A stretch of DNA of 64,000 nucleotides from Halalkalibacter nanhaiisediminis (GTDB lineage Bacteria > Bacillota > Bacilli > Bacillales > Bacillaceae_D), in NCBI RefSeq assembly GCF_007830185.1, contig NZ_VLKZ01000006.1, positions 124,001 through 188,000 on the forward strand. Direction: 5' to 3'. A program made the translations under genes and the position numbers. The stretch's first letter is position 1, and each line of letters begins with the position of its first letter. Of this stretch, positions 25,879 through 34,697 are shown piece by piece. The notes under the pieces were generated by a model. The model was not told where the DNA came from, did no database searches, and saw nothing but the letters and a program-made list of their open reading frames with translations.

Positions 25879-26829
25879 ATGAAAAAAACTAAAATAGCCG
25901 CGATTGGACTAGCATGTATGACTTTGCTTTTTGCTTGTAACAACGGAAATAGTGAAAACACAACTGTTGCTACGATTGATGGAACAGAAATTACAGAATC
26001 CCAATTTGTTGATACACTAAAAGATCGCTACGGTGAAGCGACATTAGAAGAATTAATCCAACGTACAATTCTTAAGCAGGAAGCTAATTCGGTTGATATC
26101 GCACAAGAGGAGATTGACGAAGAGCTTAACAATTTTAAAACGCAATTTGGAGTAGACGATGATGAGGCACTTATCGAATTGCTCAGCACTCAATTTAACA
26201 TTCAAGTTGATTCAATCGATGCATTCACAGATGAATACATTGTGCCTCAAATCGTTCTTAAGAAACTCGCAGCAGAAGGTGTCGAAGTAACAGAAGAAGA
26301 AAAAAAATCCTACTACGAGGAAAACAAAGAACAATTTGGTGAGCAAGTCGAAGCAAGCCATATCCTTGTTGAAGATGAAACAACAGCAAATGAAATTCTT
26401 GAGAAAATCAAAGCTGGTGAAGATTTTGCAGAGCTAGCGAAAGAACATTCAATCGATACTGGTTCAGCTACAAAGGGCGGAAGTTTAGGCTTTTTTAGTA
26501 AAGGACAAATGGTTCCAGAATTCGAGGAGGCAGCATTTAACTTAGAAGTTGGTAAGGTTAGTGATCCAGTAAAATCTCAACATGGTTTCCATATCATTAA
26601 AGTTACCGATCGTAAAGAAACATATGAAGACTTCAAAGCAGATATCGAAGAGCAGCTTATACAACAGAAATCAAAATCACAAGATCAAGTGATGAGTGAA
26701 TTATTTGATAGGGCTAACGTTGATATTAAAGATTCTCGTTTCTCAAACATCGTCGATAAAGGAGAAACAAAGACACAATCGGGTTCAGCTTCAGATACAG
26801 AAGCACCAGCAGATTCTGAAAAAGAATAA
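25879..26829 (+). CDS. prsA: Foldase lipoprotein PrsA
   Basis: Extracellular lipid-anchored peptidyl-prolyl cis-trans isomerase that helps secreted proteins fold. The 316-aa protein has a signal peptide with lipobox LLFACN, a helical chaperone region, and a parvulin domain (EASHILVEDETTANEIL, KGGSLGFFSKGQMVPEFEEA, VKSQHGFHIIKV). The C-terminal tail is polar and low-complexity. AAAGGAG precedes the ATG and an intrinsic terminator follows. Length is close to the 290-300 residues usual for Bacillus PrsA. Confidence 0.93.
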   Translation: MKKTKIAAIGLACMTLLFACNNGNSENTTVATIDGTEITESQFVDTLKDRYGEATLEELIQRTILKQEANSVDIAQEEIDEELNNFKTQFGVDDDEALIELLSTQFNIQVDSIDAFTDEYIVPQIVLKKLAAEGVEVTEEEKKSYYEENKEQFGEQVEASHILVEDETTANEILEKIKAGEDFAELAKEHSIDTGSATKGGSLGFFSKGQMVPEFEEAAFNLEVGKVSDPVKSQHGFHIIKVTDRKETYEDFKADIEEQLIQQKSKSQDQVMSELFDRANVDIKDSRFSNIVDKGETKTQSGSASDTEAPADSEKE

Positions 26830-26840
26830 GAACAAAAATT

Positions 26841-26889
26841 AGCTTGTCGATAACAACCTTTTAAGAGGCCAATCGACAAGCTTTTTTTA
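26841..26889 (+). terminator. Intrinsic terminator of prsA
   Basis: Perfect 11-bp stem AGCTTGTCGAT/ATCGACAAGCT followed by seven T residues. Confidence 0.85.
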
Positions 26890-27026
26890 TACTCAAACGT
26901 CCTGTCTGCATAAGCTATGATTTTCAAGTAAGAATTGGACTAACTTACCGCTACGCTATAGACTACGAACAATCTTGTTCACTTAATCATATTTATAAAG
27001 AAAGTATTTGAAATGGAGTGAAAAAA

Positions 27027-27276
27027 TTGAACATCAATTTAGTTATTTTTGGACGGATAGTATCGATCATTGGGTCGTTTTTACTGTTTATTGCAGGATT
27101 GATCTTCCTAAAAGTTGAATTAGGCGCTGCTAGACGTCAACGATCAATAGTTGTATAAAAAACCAGGCGTGTTGAAATCAGCGATCTTGATTGAGCTGTT
27201 GCACTTGGTCAGCTACTTGAGCTTCTTCAAGATGTCCTAAAAGAAAGTAACAAAAAAATCCAAAAGTTAATTTAAA
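27027..27276 (+). pseudogene. Broken small membrane-protein gene
   Basis: A TTG start with GGAGTG upstream opens NINLVIFGRIVSIIGSFLLF then IAGLIFLKVELGAARRQRS, one membrane helix, and stops at TAA (27156). In the same frame the sequence continues VEISDLD, a TGA, AVALGQLLELLQDVL, and after a shift in an A-run KESNKKIQKLI. This looks like one ~80-residue gene with two stops and a frameshift. The first 43 codons could also be a genuine microprotein. Confidence 0.4.
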
Positions 27277-27409
27277 GTCAACTTCAACACTGGATTGCGG
27301 GCTTACCTAATTACATCAAGATCTCCCTGCCTATTTCAGTGTGCGAAAGTTGAGTTAATTAATATAGTGCGTGTTTAAAAAGGGGTAAACTTTTCAAAAA
27401 AATTAAAAT

Positions 27410-27700
27410 GCATCTTAGCGAAAATGGTAAAATCGAAGTAACCTGGCGTACTTCATCTTCATTTTTTGACCATTGGAGTTTTCCGTTATCCAACCGTTTA
27501 TAGAGCATGACAAAGCCATCACCTTCGAAAGATAAACATTTATAGCGATCTTTACTCCACTCAGAAAATAAAAAAAGCGAATCGCTTTACGGATCGAGCT
27601 CGAAAGAATCCTGAATCAGTGTGGCCAATCTGTCAATGCCTTTTCTTATATCAGTCTTCCCACAAATGATGTAGATCTATTTCACGCCAGTATAATCATG
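27410..27700 (-). pseudogene. IS66-family TnpB (Orf2) remnant
   Basis: Translation on the minus strand gives IYIICGKTDIRKGIDRLATL then IQDSFELDP, stop, and in another frame LFLFSEWSKDRYKCLSFEGD then GFVMLYKRLDNGKLQWS. These are the conserved blocks of the IS66 accessory protein TnpB. At least two stops and one frameshift show it is dead. Confidence 0.75.
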
Positions 27701-27744
27701 TTTCATAGATGTTTCAACTCCCTCATTACGGTTTGGATGGTTCT

Positions 27745-27932
27745 CCCATCTTGCCGTTGAAGAAGGATATTTCAGCGGTTGCCATTTTGATCGTGCAAAC
27801 GCTATTTGAAAGAGTTGTTGGAGAAATTGGTGTATCGAGAGCTTTATTTTCGGAATGTTGTATAACGGGGACGATCGTTAATTTTTGTTGCGGCATAAGA
27901 AAAGCACCTCCTTTAGTTGATTCATGTATCGT
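27745..27932 (-). pseudogene. IS66-family OrfA-like remnant
   Basis: Directly upstream of the TnpB remnant, a short ORF with AAGGAGGTG before its ATG reads MPQQKLTIVPVIQHSENKAL and later MATAEISFFNG before a frameshift. Position, size and the terminal EISFFNG pattern fit the first accessory gene of IS66 elements. Evidence is weaker than for TnpB. Confidence 0.45.
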
Positions 27933-28060
27933 ACCAGGAGGTGTTACGTGTTATTATGCGTTGTTTGAATGCGGGCTTACTTATGTTACTTATGGCCTAA
28001 GAGTCTATTTACATTTAACATATATATGCTCTTTCACATTCTACAAAAGATTTAGTTTCA

Positions 28061-29029
28061 TTAAACCCACCACATATCAGAAGGTTTTTCTTCTATTAAG
28101 ATCGAATTCAAGTTCTTAACCGCTCTAGTAAACCCTTCTTCAATTGACATGATTGGATCTTCGTGTTCAATACTCACCACATAATCATAACCAAACGTTC
28201 GCAGTGTACTTATCATATCCGACCATTCTTTAACACTGTGACCACATCCAACAGAACGAAATGTCCATGCTCGTGTTTGTACTTCTCCATATGGTTGCAT
28301 ATCAATTAATCCATACATATTTACGTTGTCTTGATCAATGTACGTATCTTTAGCATGAAAGTGATGAATCGCATTCGCTTTCCCTAAAATTTTAATGGCT
28401 GCTACAGGATCAATGCCTTGCCACCATAAATGACTAGGATCAAGATTTGCACCAATAGCGTCACATGTTTCTTCTCTTAATTTAAGAAGGGTATAAGGTG
28501 TATGAACTAAAAATCCCCCATGAAGCTCTAAGCCAATTTTCACATTATGATCCTTGGCAAACTGACCCCATTCCTTCCAATATGGAATTAACTTCTCCTC
28601 CCATTGCCATTTTAAAACATCACCGTATTCATTAGGCCATGGTGTTACAGGCCAATTTGGATATTTTGCGTCTTCATGGTCACCTGCTGTTCCTGAGAAG
28701 CAATTGACCACCGGTACATCCATAAGATTTGCTAGTTTAATTGTTTTAACTAATGCTTTATGCGACTCTTTTGCAAATGATGAGTCAGGTGAAATTGGAT
28801 TTCCATGACAGCTAAAGGCGCTTATTTCAAGATCTCTAGACGTTATTTTTTCTAAGTATTCCTTACGAAGCTCTTCACTTTCAAGCAGACTATCTATGTC
28901 ACAATGGGCGTTCCCTGGATAGCCACCTGTTCCAATTTCAACTGCCTTTACACCAGCTTGTTTAACGTAATCTAGCATGTCATCAACATTTTTCTCTGAA
29001 AATAATACAGTGAACACACCTAACTTCAT
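28061..29029 (-). CDS. Sugar phosphate isomerase/epimerase-like TIM-barrel protein
   Basis: Member of the xylose isomerase-like TIM-barrel superfamily (IolE/IolI-type enzymes), usually a metal-dependent isomerase, epimerase or dehydratase. The 322-aa protein shows metal-site candidates in EIGTGGYPGNAHCD, IGLELHGGF, NLDPSHLWW, HHFHAKD and SIEHED. The second of two close ATGs is chosen because the first directly abuts AGAGGAGG. Last gene of the ThuA/Gfo-Idh operon, seven-base-scale spacing to the next gene. Acts presumably on the product of the dehydrogenases. Confidence 0.88.
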   Translation of the reverse strand: MKLGVFTVLFSEKNVDDMLDYVKQAGVKAVEIGTGGYPGNAHCDIDSLLESEELRKEYLEKITSRDLEISAFSCHGNPISPDSSFAKESHKALVKTIKLANLMDVPVVNCFSGTAGDHEDAKYPNWPVTPWPNEYGDVLKWQWEEKLIPYWKEWGQFAKDHNVKIGLELHGGFLVHTPYTLLKLREETCDAIGANLDPSHLWWQGIDPVAAIKILGKANAIHHFHAKDTYIDQDNVNMYGLIDMQPYGEVQTRAWTFRSVGCGHSVKEWSDMISTLRTFGYDYVVSIEHEDPIMSIEEGFTRAVKNLNSILIEEKPSDMWWV

Positions 29030-29041
29030 TGCCATCCTCCT

Positions 29042-30082
29042 CTATGCTAATTTAATACTCTTACCAGTCTCACTACTTAAGTAAATAGCATCAATAATTT
29101 TTGAAACTTGTAAAGCCTCTTCGGGTTTAACGACCAGTTCCTCTTTTCCTAAACAAGTCTCAATGAAATTTCTAACTTGATTAAGCCCAGGATTTTCTTC
29201 ACCCGATATCCAATTTGCCTGACTGTTGATGAGTATGCCATGTCTCGCTTGGTTAAGTTCAAATGGAAATAAGTCAATGCCTCCTGTTAGCCCAGAAATA
29301 CTAACGCTTTCAATATCATCTTTAATATTGGCTGCCCAAGACGTTTCAAACAGCATCGATGCTCCATTTTCAAAAGTGATATATGCTGTTACATGATCAT
29401 CGACTTCAAATGTCTCATGGTTAATCTCTCCCCATTGATTCACTTGATTTGCCATCTTACTTAAGTGATTGTATGATCTTCCTATTACTTCAACAGGTTT
29501 CGGATTTCCTAGCAACCAAAGAGATAAGTCTAAAAAATGACAACCCCAGTCAATAAGACTTCCCCCGCCTTGAAGGTCTTTATTGGTGAAAACGCCCCAA
29601 CCTGGTACTTTTCTTCTTCTTAGTGCTTGTGCTCTAGCTACAATTGGTTTACCAATTTCATTTGCTACTATTACCTTTTTTGCAGCACGTGAATCTTTCA
29701 TAAAACGATAATGATACCCAATTGCCAAAACTTTACCTGATTGTTCTGCCGCTTCTATCATTTCTTCACATTCTTTTGTATTTAGCGCCATCGGTTTCTC
29801 ACAAAAAACATGAACACCGGCATTTAAAGCAGCAATGGTGATTTCAGCATGAAATTTATTTGGGGTACAAATGGTGACCGCATCAACTTCACTTAATAGT
29901 TCCTTGTATTCCGCATACACTTTGTTGATCCCAAACTTAAGAGCAACTGCATGTGCCGTTTCCATATTCATATCACAAACGGCTTCAAGAGTGACAGAGT
30001 CCGTTAATTGTAGGTATGCCGGAATGTGACGATCTTGAGCAATACCTCCAGCACCGATGATTCCCATTTTAATTTTACTCAT
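29042..30082 (-). CDS. Gfo/Idh/MocA family NAD(P)-dependent dehydrogenase (1)
   Basis: A 346-aa sugar or cyclitol oxidoreductase. Rossmann motif GIIGAGGIAQDRHIPAY at the N-terminus, the EKPMA signature around residue 97, and a C-terminal beta-sheet substrate domain (GGGSLIDWGCHFLDLSLWLL, with the conserved D-H pair). AAGGAG precedes the ATG. Middle of a tightly spaced operon (12 and 15-base gaps). The paired homologue suggests two successive or complementary oxidation/reduction steps, as in inositol or 3-keto-sugar pathways. Confidence 0.92.
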   Translation of the reverse strand: MSKIKMGIIGAGGIAQDRHIPAYLQLTDSVTLEAVCDMNMETAHAVALKFGINKVYAEYKELLSEVDAVTICTPNKFHAEITIAALNAGVHVFCEKPMALNTKECEEMIEAAEQSGKVLAIGYHYRFMKDSRAAKKVIVANEIGKPIVARAQALRRRKVPGWGVFTNKDLQGGGSLIDWGCHFLDLSLWLLGNPKPVEVIGRSYNHLSKMANQVNQWGEINHETFEVDDHVTAYITFENGASMLFETSWAANIKDDIESVSISGLTGGIDLFPFELNQARHGILINSQANWISGEENPGLNQVRNFIETCLGKEELVVKPEEALQVSKIIDAIYLSSETGKSIKLA

Positions 30083-30097
30083 GTGATTCTCCTTTAT

Positions 30098-31123
30098 TTA
30101 AAGACTAACTATTTGTTTCGTTTCGCTAGATTCTAGTGCAGATAATACTATTTGTAGAGATTTCATCCCTTCTTCTCCTAAAACAGCTGGTTCAACATCT
30201 TGAATAATAGCGTTAACAAATTGATCAATGACTTGTGTGTTCGTTTGACCACCCGAGTCATTTGTTTGAATACCACCAAGCTCATATTTAACGACTTCGC
30301 CACTCTTATATTGAACGACAAGTGAATTGACTGGATCATCCTCTAATCGAAGAATTGCATTTTCACCGTAGATAATTGTTGAATTATCTTCTTTTGAAAC
30401 ATAGGACCAACTAGCAGCTAAAGTTCCAATAATACCACTTTCTGTTTTTAACACACATACTGCCGTATCATCCACATCAGCGTTACTCTTCGCGCTTGTT
30501 TCAATAAAGGCACCAACTTCAACAAATTCTTCATCTAAGATGAATCTTAACAAATCCGTTTTATGCACACCTAGGTCTCCCATTGCACCTATAAACGCTT
30601 GCTCTTTTTTGAAGAACCAACTTTCAGCTCCATCAGCACTCCAACCCTCAGGACCACCATGGCCAAACGTCGTACGGAAGCTGTATATTTTTCCAACTTC
30701 TCCATTTTCAATCAATTGTCTCGCTTTTTGGTGAGATGGGACGAAACGTTGATTATGTGCGATCATTAATTTTTTGTCGTTTTCTTGTGCAGCCTTAATC
30801 ATGTTCTCTGCATCCGAACGTGATGTTGCCATTGGCTTTTCACAAAGTACATGCTTTCCTGCTTGGAAGGCAGCAATTGAAATCGGCGCATGTAAATAGT
30901 TTGGTGTACATACACTCACTGCATCAATCGAAGGATTGGCAAGTAGCTCTTCATATCTTGTATAAGCAGTTGCTTTATACAAGTCTGCGAATTCCTTTGC
31001 ACGTTCTGCAACAATGTCACAAACAGCGACAATTTCTACGTCTTTATTATTGACATACTCCGGTAAGTGACGGTTCTTAGCAATGCTCCCACAACCGATA
31101 ACAGCTACTTTTAATTTACTCAT
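30098..31123 (-). CDS. Gfo/Idh/MocA family NAD(P)-dependent dehydrogenase (2)
   Basis: A 341-aa paralogue of the adjacent dehydrogenase. Rossmann motif AVIGCGSIAKNRHLPEY, CEKPMATSRSDAENM, and the catalytic-region GAMGDLGVHKTDLLRFIL with the conserved Asp and His. GGGGGAA precedes the ATG. Both this enzyme and its neighbour carry the same R-H-L/I-P motif after the glycine loop, pointing to a common ancestor and a shared pathway with ThuA. Confidence 0.92.
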   Translation of the reverse strand: MSKLKVAVIGCGSIAKNRHLPEYVNNKDVEIVAVCDIVAERAKEFADLYKATAYTRYEELLANPSIDAVSVCTPNYLHAPISIAAFQAGKHVLCEKPMATSRSDAENMIKAAQENDKKLMIAHNQRFVPSHQKARQLIENGEVGKIYSFRTTFGHGGPEGWSADGAESWFFKKEQAFIGAMGDLGVHKTDLLRFILDEEFVEVGAFIETSAKSNADVDDTAVCVLKTESGIIGTLAASWSYVSKEDNSTIIYGENAILRLEDDPVNSLVVQYKSGEVVKYELGGIQTNDSGGQTNTQVIDQFVNAIIQDVEPAVLGEEGMKSLQIVLSALESSETKQIVSL

Positions 31124-31191
31124 TATGTTTCCCCCTATTATTTAAATGCTTTTTATCCAAACATTAATTAACTGATACTAAATCACGATTT

Positions 31192-31914
31192 CTATTTTGC
31201 TTTAATTTCCTCAAGCGGCTTAGCGTTACCATAAACAGGATAAGAGCGATTGACTGGCTTTGCCCACTCAACTGCGTTTTTGATTACTCGTTGAATTTCT
31301 TTATTATGATACGTAGGGTATGTCTCATGCCCAGGACGGAAATAAAAGATCTTTCCATTGCCTCTTTGGTACGTACAACCACTTCTGAACACTTCTCCGC
31401 CCTCAAACCAACTCATCATGATTAGTTCATCAGGTGTAGGAATATCAAAGTGCTCACCATACATTTCTTCTTTATCAAGTTCGATATATTCACCAATTCC
31501 TTCTACAATCGGATGACTTGGTTCAATAATCCAAATGCGCTCCTTTTCATCTGCTTCACGCCATTTCAAATCACAACTCGTTCCCATTAACGTTTTGAAA
31601 ATTTTAGAAAAATGTCCTGAATGAAGAACGATTAATCCCATTCCTTCTAATACTCTTTTCTTCACCTTCTCCACAATAACATCCTCTACTTCATCGTGCG
31701 CAAGATGTCCCCACCAAATTAAAACATCGGTATTGTTCAAAACCTCTTCAGTTAGTCCGTGTTCAGGTTCATCGAGCGTTGCTGTTTTCACATCTAGCTT
31801 TGCTTCTTGTAGAAAGCTAGCGATAGCCCCGTGGATTCCTTCTGGGTAAATATCTCGTACGACCGTATTCTTTTGCTCATGACGGTTCTCATTCCATACT
31901 GTTACGTTTAACAT
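31192..31914 (-). CDS. ThuA-domain protein (trehalose-utilisation type)
   Basis: A 240-aa class I glutamine-amidotransferase-like fold of the ThuA family, found in sugar catabolic operons such as rhizobial trehalose/sucrose utilisation through 3-keto sugars. Conserved segments are [35 protein letters not shown] and the C-terminal [23 protein letters not shown] precedes the ATG. It heads the operon thuA-gfo-gfo-isomerase and lies right behind three LacI-type operator palindromes. Confidence 0.9.
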   Translation of the reverse strand: MLNVTVWNENRHEQKNTVVRDIYPEGIHGAIASFLQEAKLDVKTATLDEPEHGLTEEVLNNTDVLIWWGHLAHDEVEDVIVEKVKKRVLEGMGLIVLHSGHFSKIFKTLMGTSCDLKWREADEKERIWIIEPSHPIVEGIGEYIELDKEEMYGEHFDIPTPDELIMMSWFEGGEVFRSGCTYQRGNGKIFYFRPGHETYPTYHNKEIQRVIKNAVEWAKPVNRSYPVYGNAKPLEEIKAK

Positions 31915-31949
31915 ATTAGTTCCCCCTATAAGTTAATTGAATTGCAGCT

Positions 31950-32033
31950 TTTATGGGATCGTTCTCATACATATGAGAACGATCCCATAAAATACATGAG
32001 AAACCGCTTCAGAAGTGTGGGATCGTTCCCACA
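31950..32033 (-). promoter_or_regulatory. Cluster of three LacI-family operator-like palindromes
   Basis: ATGGGATCGTTCTCAT (31954-31969), its exact complement (31974-31989) and the perfect palindrome GTGGGATCGTTCCCAC (32018-32033). All have the central CG and 14-16-bp dyad typical of LacI-family sites. The first two together form a 20-bp-arm hairpin that might also act as a terminator for the lacI-type gene. They sit just upstream of thuA and just downstream of the regulator gene. Confidence 0.75.
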
Positions 32034-32043
32034 AATACTAACA

Positions 32044-33030
32044 TTAAACGGATTCTCGACTAATCACTTGTATCGGTAATTCAATGATTTGTTTTTCGTT
32101 ACCACTAGGATTATTTAACATTGAAAGCATAACTTCCATTGTTTTCTGTCCCATCTCTTTAATCGGTTGCCTAATTGTTGTCAATGTCGGCTCCATTAAT
32201 TCAGCAATCGGTTGATCATCAAATCCGATGACTGCAATCTCTTCAGGAATCTTTACACCTAAAGTTTTTGCTTGTTTAATTATCCCCGCAGCAATTTCGT
32301 CACTACCTGTGAAAATAGCTGTAGGTCGGTCTTCCATTACTTGTATTTCTCTTAGAACTCTTTTCCCACAGTCAATACTATAAGGATCACGGAAAACCCA
32401 TTCTTCCCTTACCTCTAGACTAAATTCATTAATAGCCTTCCTAAATCCTTTTTCACGGTCTATTCCAAGTTCACTTGCTGTACCGCCACAATATGCTATT
32501 TTTTTATGCCCCTTTTCAATTAGGTGACGAGTTCCTAAATAACTTCCCTTAACCTGATCGAGTCTTACTACTGGGAATGTAGCCTCCGATCTATATTCAT
32601 TACATAGAATAATTGGACCACATTCTTTATAGGTAGCAATTGTTTCCCAATCATTTTCAATTGATGTAAAAATGAGACCATCTACTTGCTTCGTTTGTAA
32701 CAAATTCAAAAAATTAAGTTCTTTCTCCTTGTCTTGGTGCGTTTGACAGATTAATAGTTGGAAACCGTATTCCACCGCTATCATTTCTAACCCCTCTATT
32801 AAGAAAGGGAAAAATGGGTTCGTTAGACGTGGAACAAGTACAGCAATCGTATCTGTCTTTTGCGTTCTTAACCTTTGTGCTGATGAATTAGGATGATACT
32901 CTAATTCCTTCATAGCATCATAAACCAATTTCTTTTTTTTCTCTGATACATAAGGGTGATGATTGATTACTCTAGATACAGTCGATCTTGATAATCCAGC
33001 CCGTTTAGCGACATCTTCTATCGTTGCCAT
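32044..33030 (-). CDS. LacI-family transcriptional regulator
   Basis: Sugar-responsive repressor. N-terminal HTH TIEDVAKRAGLSRSTVSRVI, hinge NSSAQRLRTQ, and a periplasmic-binding-protein-like effector domain (IAVLVPRLTNPFFPFLIEGL, GFDDQPIAELMEPTLTTIRQ). 328 aa from the ATG at 33030, chosen because AAGGAGAG lies five bases upstream and the family usually begins MATI-DVAK; six more codons are open upstream. A cre-like site lies 22 bases before the start. It probably represses the thuA operon through the palindromes at 31950-32033. Confidence 0.93.
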   Translation of the reverse strand: MATIEDVAKRAGLSRSTVSRVINHHPYVSEKKKKLVYDAMKELEYHPNSSAQRLRTQKTDTIAVLVPRLTNPFFPFLIEGLEMIAVEYGFQLLICQTHQDKEKELNFLNLLQTKQVDGLIFTSIENDWETIATYKECGPIILCNEYRSEATFPVVRLDQVKGSYLGTRHLIEKGHKKIAYCGGTASELGIDREKGFRKAINEFSLEVREEWVFRDPYSIDCGKRVLREIQVMEDRPTAIFTGSDEIAAGIIKQAKTLGVKIPEEIAVIGFDDQPIAELMEPTLTTIRQPIKEMGQKTMEVMLSMLNNPSGNEKQIIELPIQVISRESV

Positions 33031-33051
33031 TAGTCTCTCCTTCGCCAATAG

Positions 33052-33065
33052 TGAAAACGCTTTCC
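33052..33065 (-). promoter_or_regulatory. CcpA cre-like site upstream of the lacI-type gene
   Basis: TGAAAACGCTTTCC fits the cre consensus TGWNANCGNTNWCA except the last base. It overlaps the leader of the regulator gene, a position expected to give catabolite repression. Confidence 0.65.
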
Positions 33066-33164
33066 AAAAAGAAAAAGCAACTGCACTCTCAGTCTAATTC
33101 AAAACGATACGAATGACAACACCTAAAATTTTTTCTTGAAGGAAGGATACATTCTTACAACATT

Positions 33165-33701
33165 CTAGCTCTTTTGTAAAGATAATCTATATTCCTTAGG
33201 TGTTTGCCCTTCACGTTTCTTAAATACCTTTATGAAATATTTATCATTTTGATAGCCAACCGTTTCAGCAATTTCATAAATTTTTAAGAAAGGATTCCCT
33301 AATAATTCTTTTGCTTTTTCAATTTTAATCTTCGTTACATAATCAGTAATAGTCTCGTGGTATTCTTGTTTGAATTTCCTTGAAATATACTCCCTACTTA
33401 GAAAAAAACGATCTGCTATTTCATGCAATTTAATATCTTGTTGATAATTTCTTCTAACATACTCTTCAATTTGCTGAACGGTATTTTTTTTAGTTGAATA
33501 TTTACAGTCATACACCAACTTCATAAGTTCATAAAACTCTTCCTTTTTTTCTTTCTTAAAAAGAGCAAAAGAAAAACGACCGTTTTGATCCCAGTAATGA
33601 ATTCCTTCATAGATGGAGTCTGAGTAATTAATCTCATACTCTTTTAACCAATGTGCTTTTAATAAATCAAATTGTGTCTCCCACACCTCAAGCTGTCCCA
33701 T
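33165..33701 (-). CDS. AraC-type DNA-binding half of a split YesN response regulator
   Basis: A 178-residue segment with a double helix-turn-helix AraC domain at its end (KLHEIADRFFLSREYISRKF, KIYEIAETVGYQNDKYFIKV, REGQTPKEYR). It is in the same frame as the receiver half upstream; a single TGA (33714-33716) and four sense codons separate them. Together they would make a 510-aa YesN-type regulator of normal length. The ATG at 33701 has only GAGG eleven bases upstream, so independent translation would be poor. Confidence 0.75.
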   Translation of the reverse strand: MGQLEVWETQFDLLKAHWLKEYEINYSDSIYEGIHYWDQNGRFSFALFKKEKKEEFYELMKLVYDCKYSTKKNTVQQIEEYVRRNYQQDIKLHEIADRFFLSREYISRKFKQEYHETITDYVTKIKIEKAKELLGNPFLKIYEIAETVGYQNDKYFIKVFKKREGQTPKEYRLSLQKS

Positions 33702-33713
33702 AGTAAAATGGCC

Positions 33714-34697
33714 TCAGTCCTCAATCTTGTTAAAAATTTTATCTAATATACGATCGAGCTGCTCCACACTACCACTTTGAATGGCCCATTTAACTTCTAC
33801 TGAAAAATCTAGAAGGTACGCTAAATCATAATGCTCTCCCTCGTTAGCTTGAACCGTTAGCGTTAGTAGATTAAATTTATCTAGAGTGTTTTTAGCAGAC
33901 TTATAAGCAAGCATTAGCTCATCAGATGATTCCCCTGCTACAATCAAACAATCTAATTCATTTGCTCGTTTAATCTCGAGAACAACTTGATTAATGATTT
34001 CTTTTATATCCGGAGTCTTCCAAAGGATCAAAACCAATTCCTCATCCTTGTTCGTGTTTTTGAATGCCACTCCCTTATCTTTTTTTGTAAGGAACTGGTT
34101 ACAAGTCTCTATAACCTTTTCGAACGCTATATCTGCATTTTTCTTATATGCCGTCTGAATAATCCCTGCCATTTGAATAATAGCCACCGAATATGGCTTA
34201 CAGATAACAATATTCAGCTGCGAGGAGACTCGGTCAGGTAAATGAGGTTGACTCAAACTATCTGAAAGTAGATGGTCCAAAACCGCTCGGTTATTTTCTA
34301 AAGTAGATAATCTAGCACTATTCTGTTGCTTCCACTCTACGACAGCCCTAGTTAGCGTTTCGTTAAGCTCAGCTGGGTTTATTGGCTTTAAAATATAATC
34401 AAAACTCCCATACATAATGGCATTTTTAGTATATTTAAAATCATCATAACCACTTATAACAATGACTTTAGCTGTTAATTCGTTTTCATAAATCCATCTC
34501 AAAAGATCTATTCCATCACACCTTGGCATACTCATATCTGTAAAAATAATTTCTGGTCGATGTTTCGAGATTAGTTGCATGGCCTGGTTACCATCTGCCG
34601 CTTCTAAAATAGTGTTAATCCCTAGCTTTTCCCAATCAGCTAACAATAGAAGTCCTTCGCGGACATGTTTTTCATCATCAACGATTATGGCCTTCAT
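33714..34697 (-). CDS. Receiver half of a split YesN-type response regulator
   Basis: Response regulator receiver domain (AIIVDDEKHVREGLLLL, phosphoacceptor Asp in EIIFTDMSMPRCDG, conserved Lys in FDYILKPINP) followed by the variable middle domain of YesN proteins. It ends at a TGA in the same frame as the AraC-type half. Overlaps the sensor kinase gene by 20 bases, so the two are co-translated. In the family this pair controls a carbohydrate ABC transporter, here encoded directly upstream. Confidence 0.85.
   Translation of the reverse strand: MKAIIVDDEKHVREGLLLLADWEKLGINTILEAADGNQAMQLISKHRPEIIFTDMSMPRCDGIDLLRWIYENELTAKVIVISGYDDFKYTKNAIMYGSFDYILKPINPAELNETLTRAVVEWKQQNSARLSTLENNRAVLDHLLSDSLSQPHLPDRVSSQLNIVICKPYSVAIIQMAGIIQTAYKKNADIAFEKVIETCNQFLTKKDKGVAFKNTNKDEELVLILWKTPDIKEIINQVVLEIKRANELDCLIVAGESSDELMLAYKSAKNTLDKFNLLTLTVQANEGEHYDLAYLLDFSVEVKWAIQSGSVEQLDRILDKIFNKIED

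Larger units (their letters stand above)
26890..28060. other. Decayed 1.2-kb region
   Basis: Between prsA and the sugar catabolism operon. It contains a broken small membrane-protein gene and remnants of an IS66-family element, described separately, and no intact gene. The block TGCGGGCTTAC recurs near 27299 and 27970. Confidence 0.6.

Noticed and set aside
27709-28119. 136-codon plus-strand ORF
   Set aside because: It overlaps the minus-strand IS66 remnant and the 3' end of the TIM-barrel gene, with no ribosome binding site and no recognisable protein pattern.
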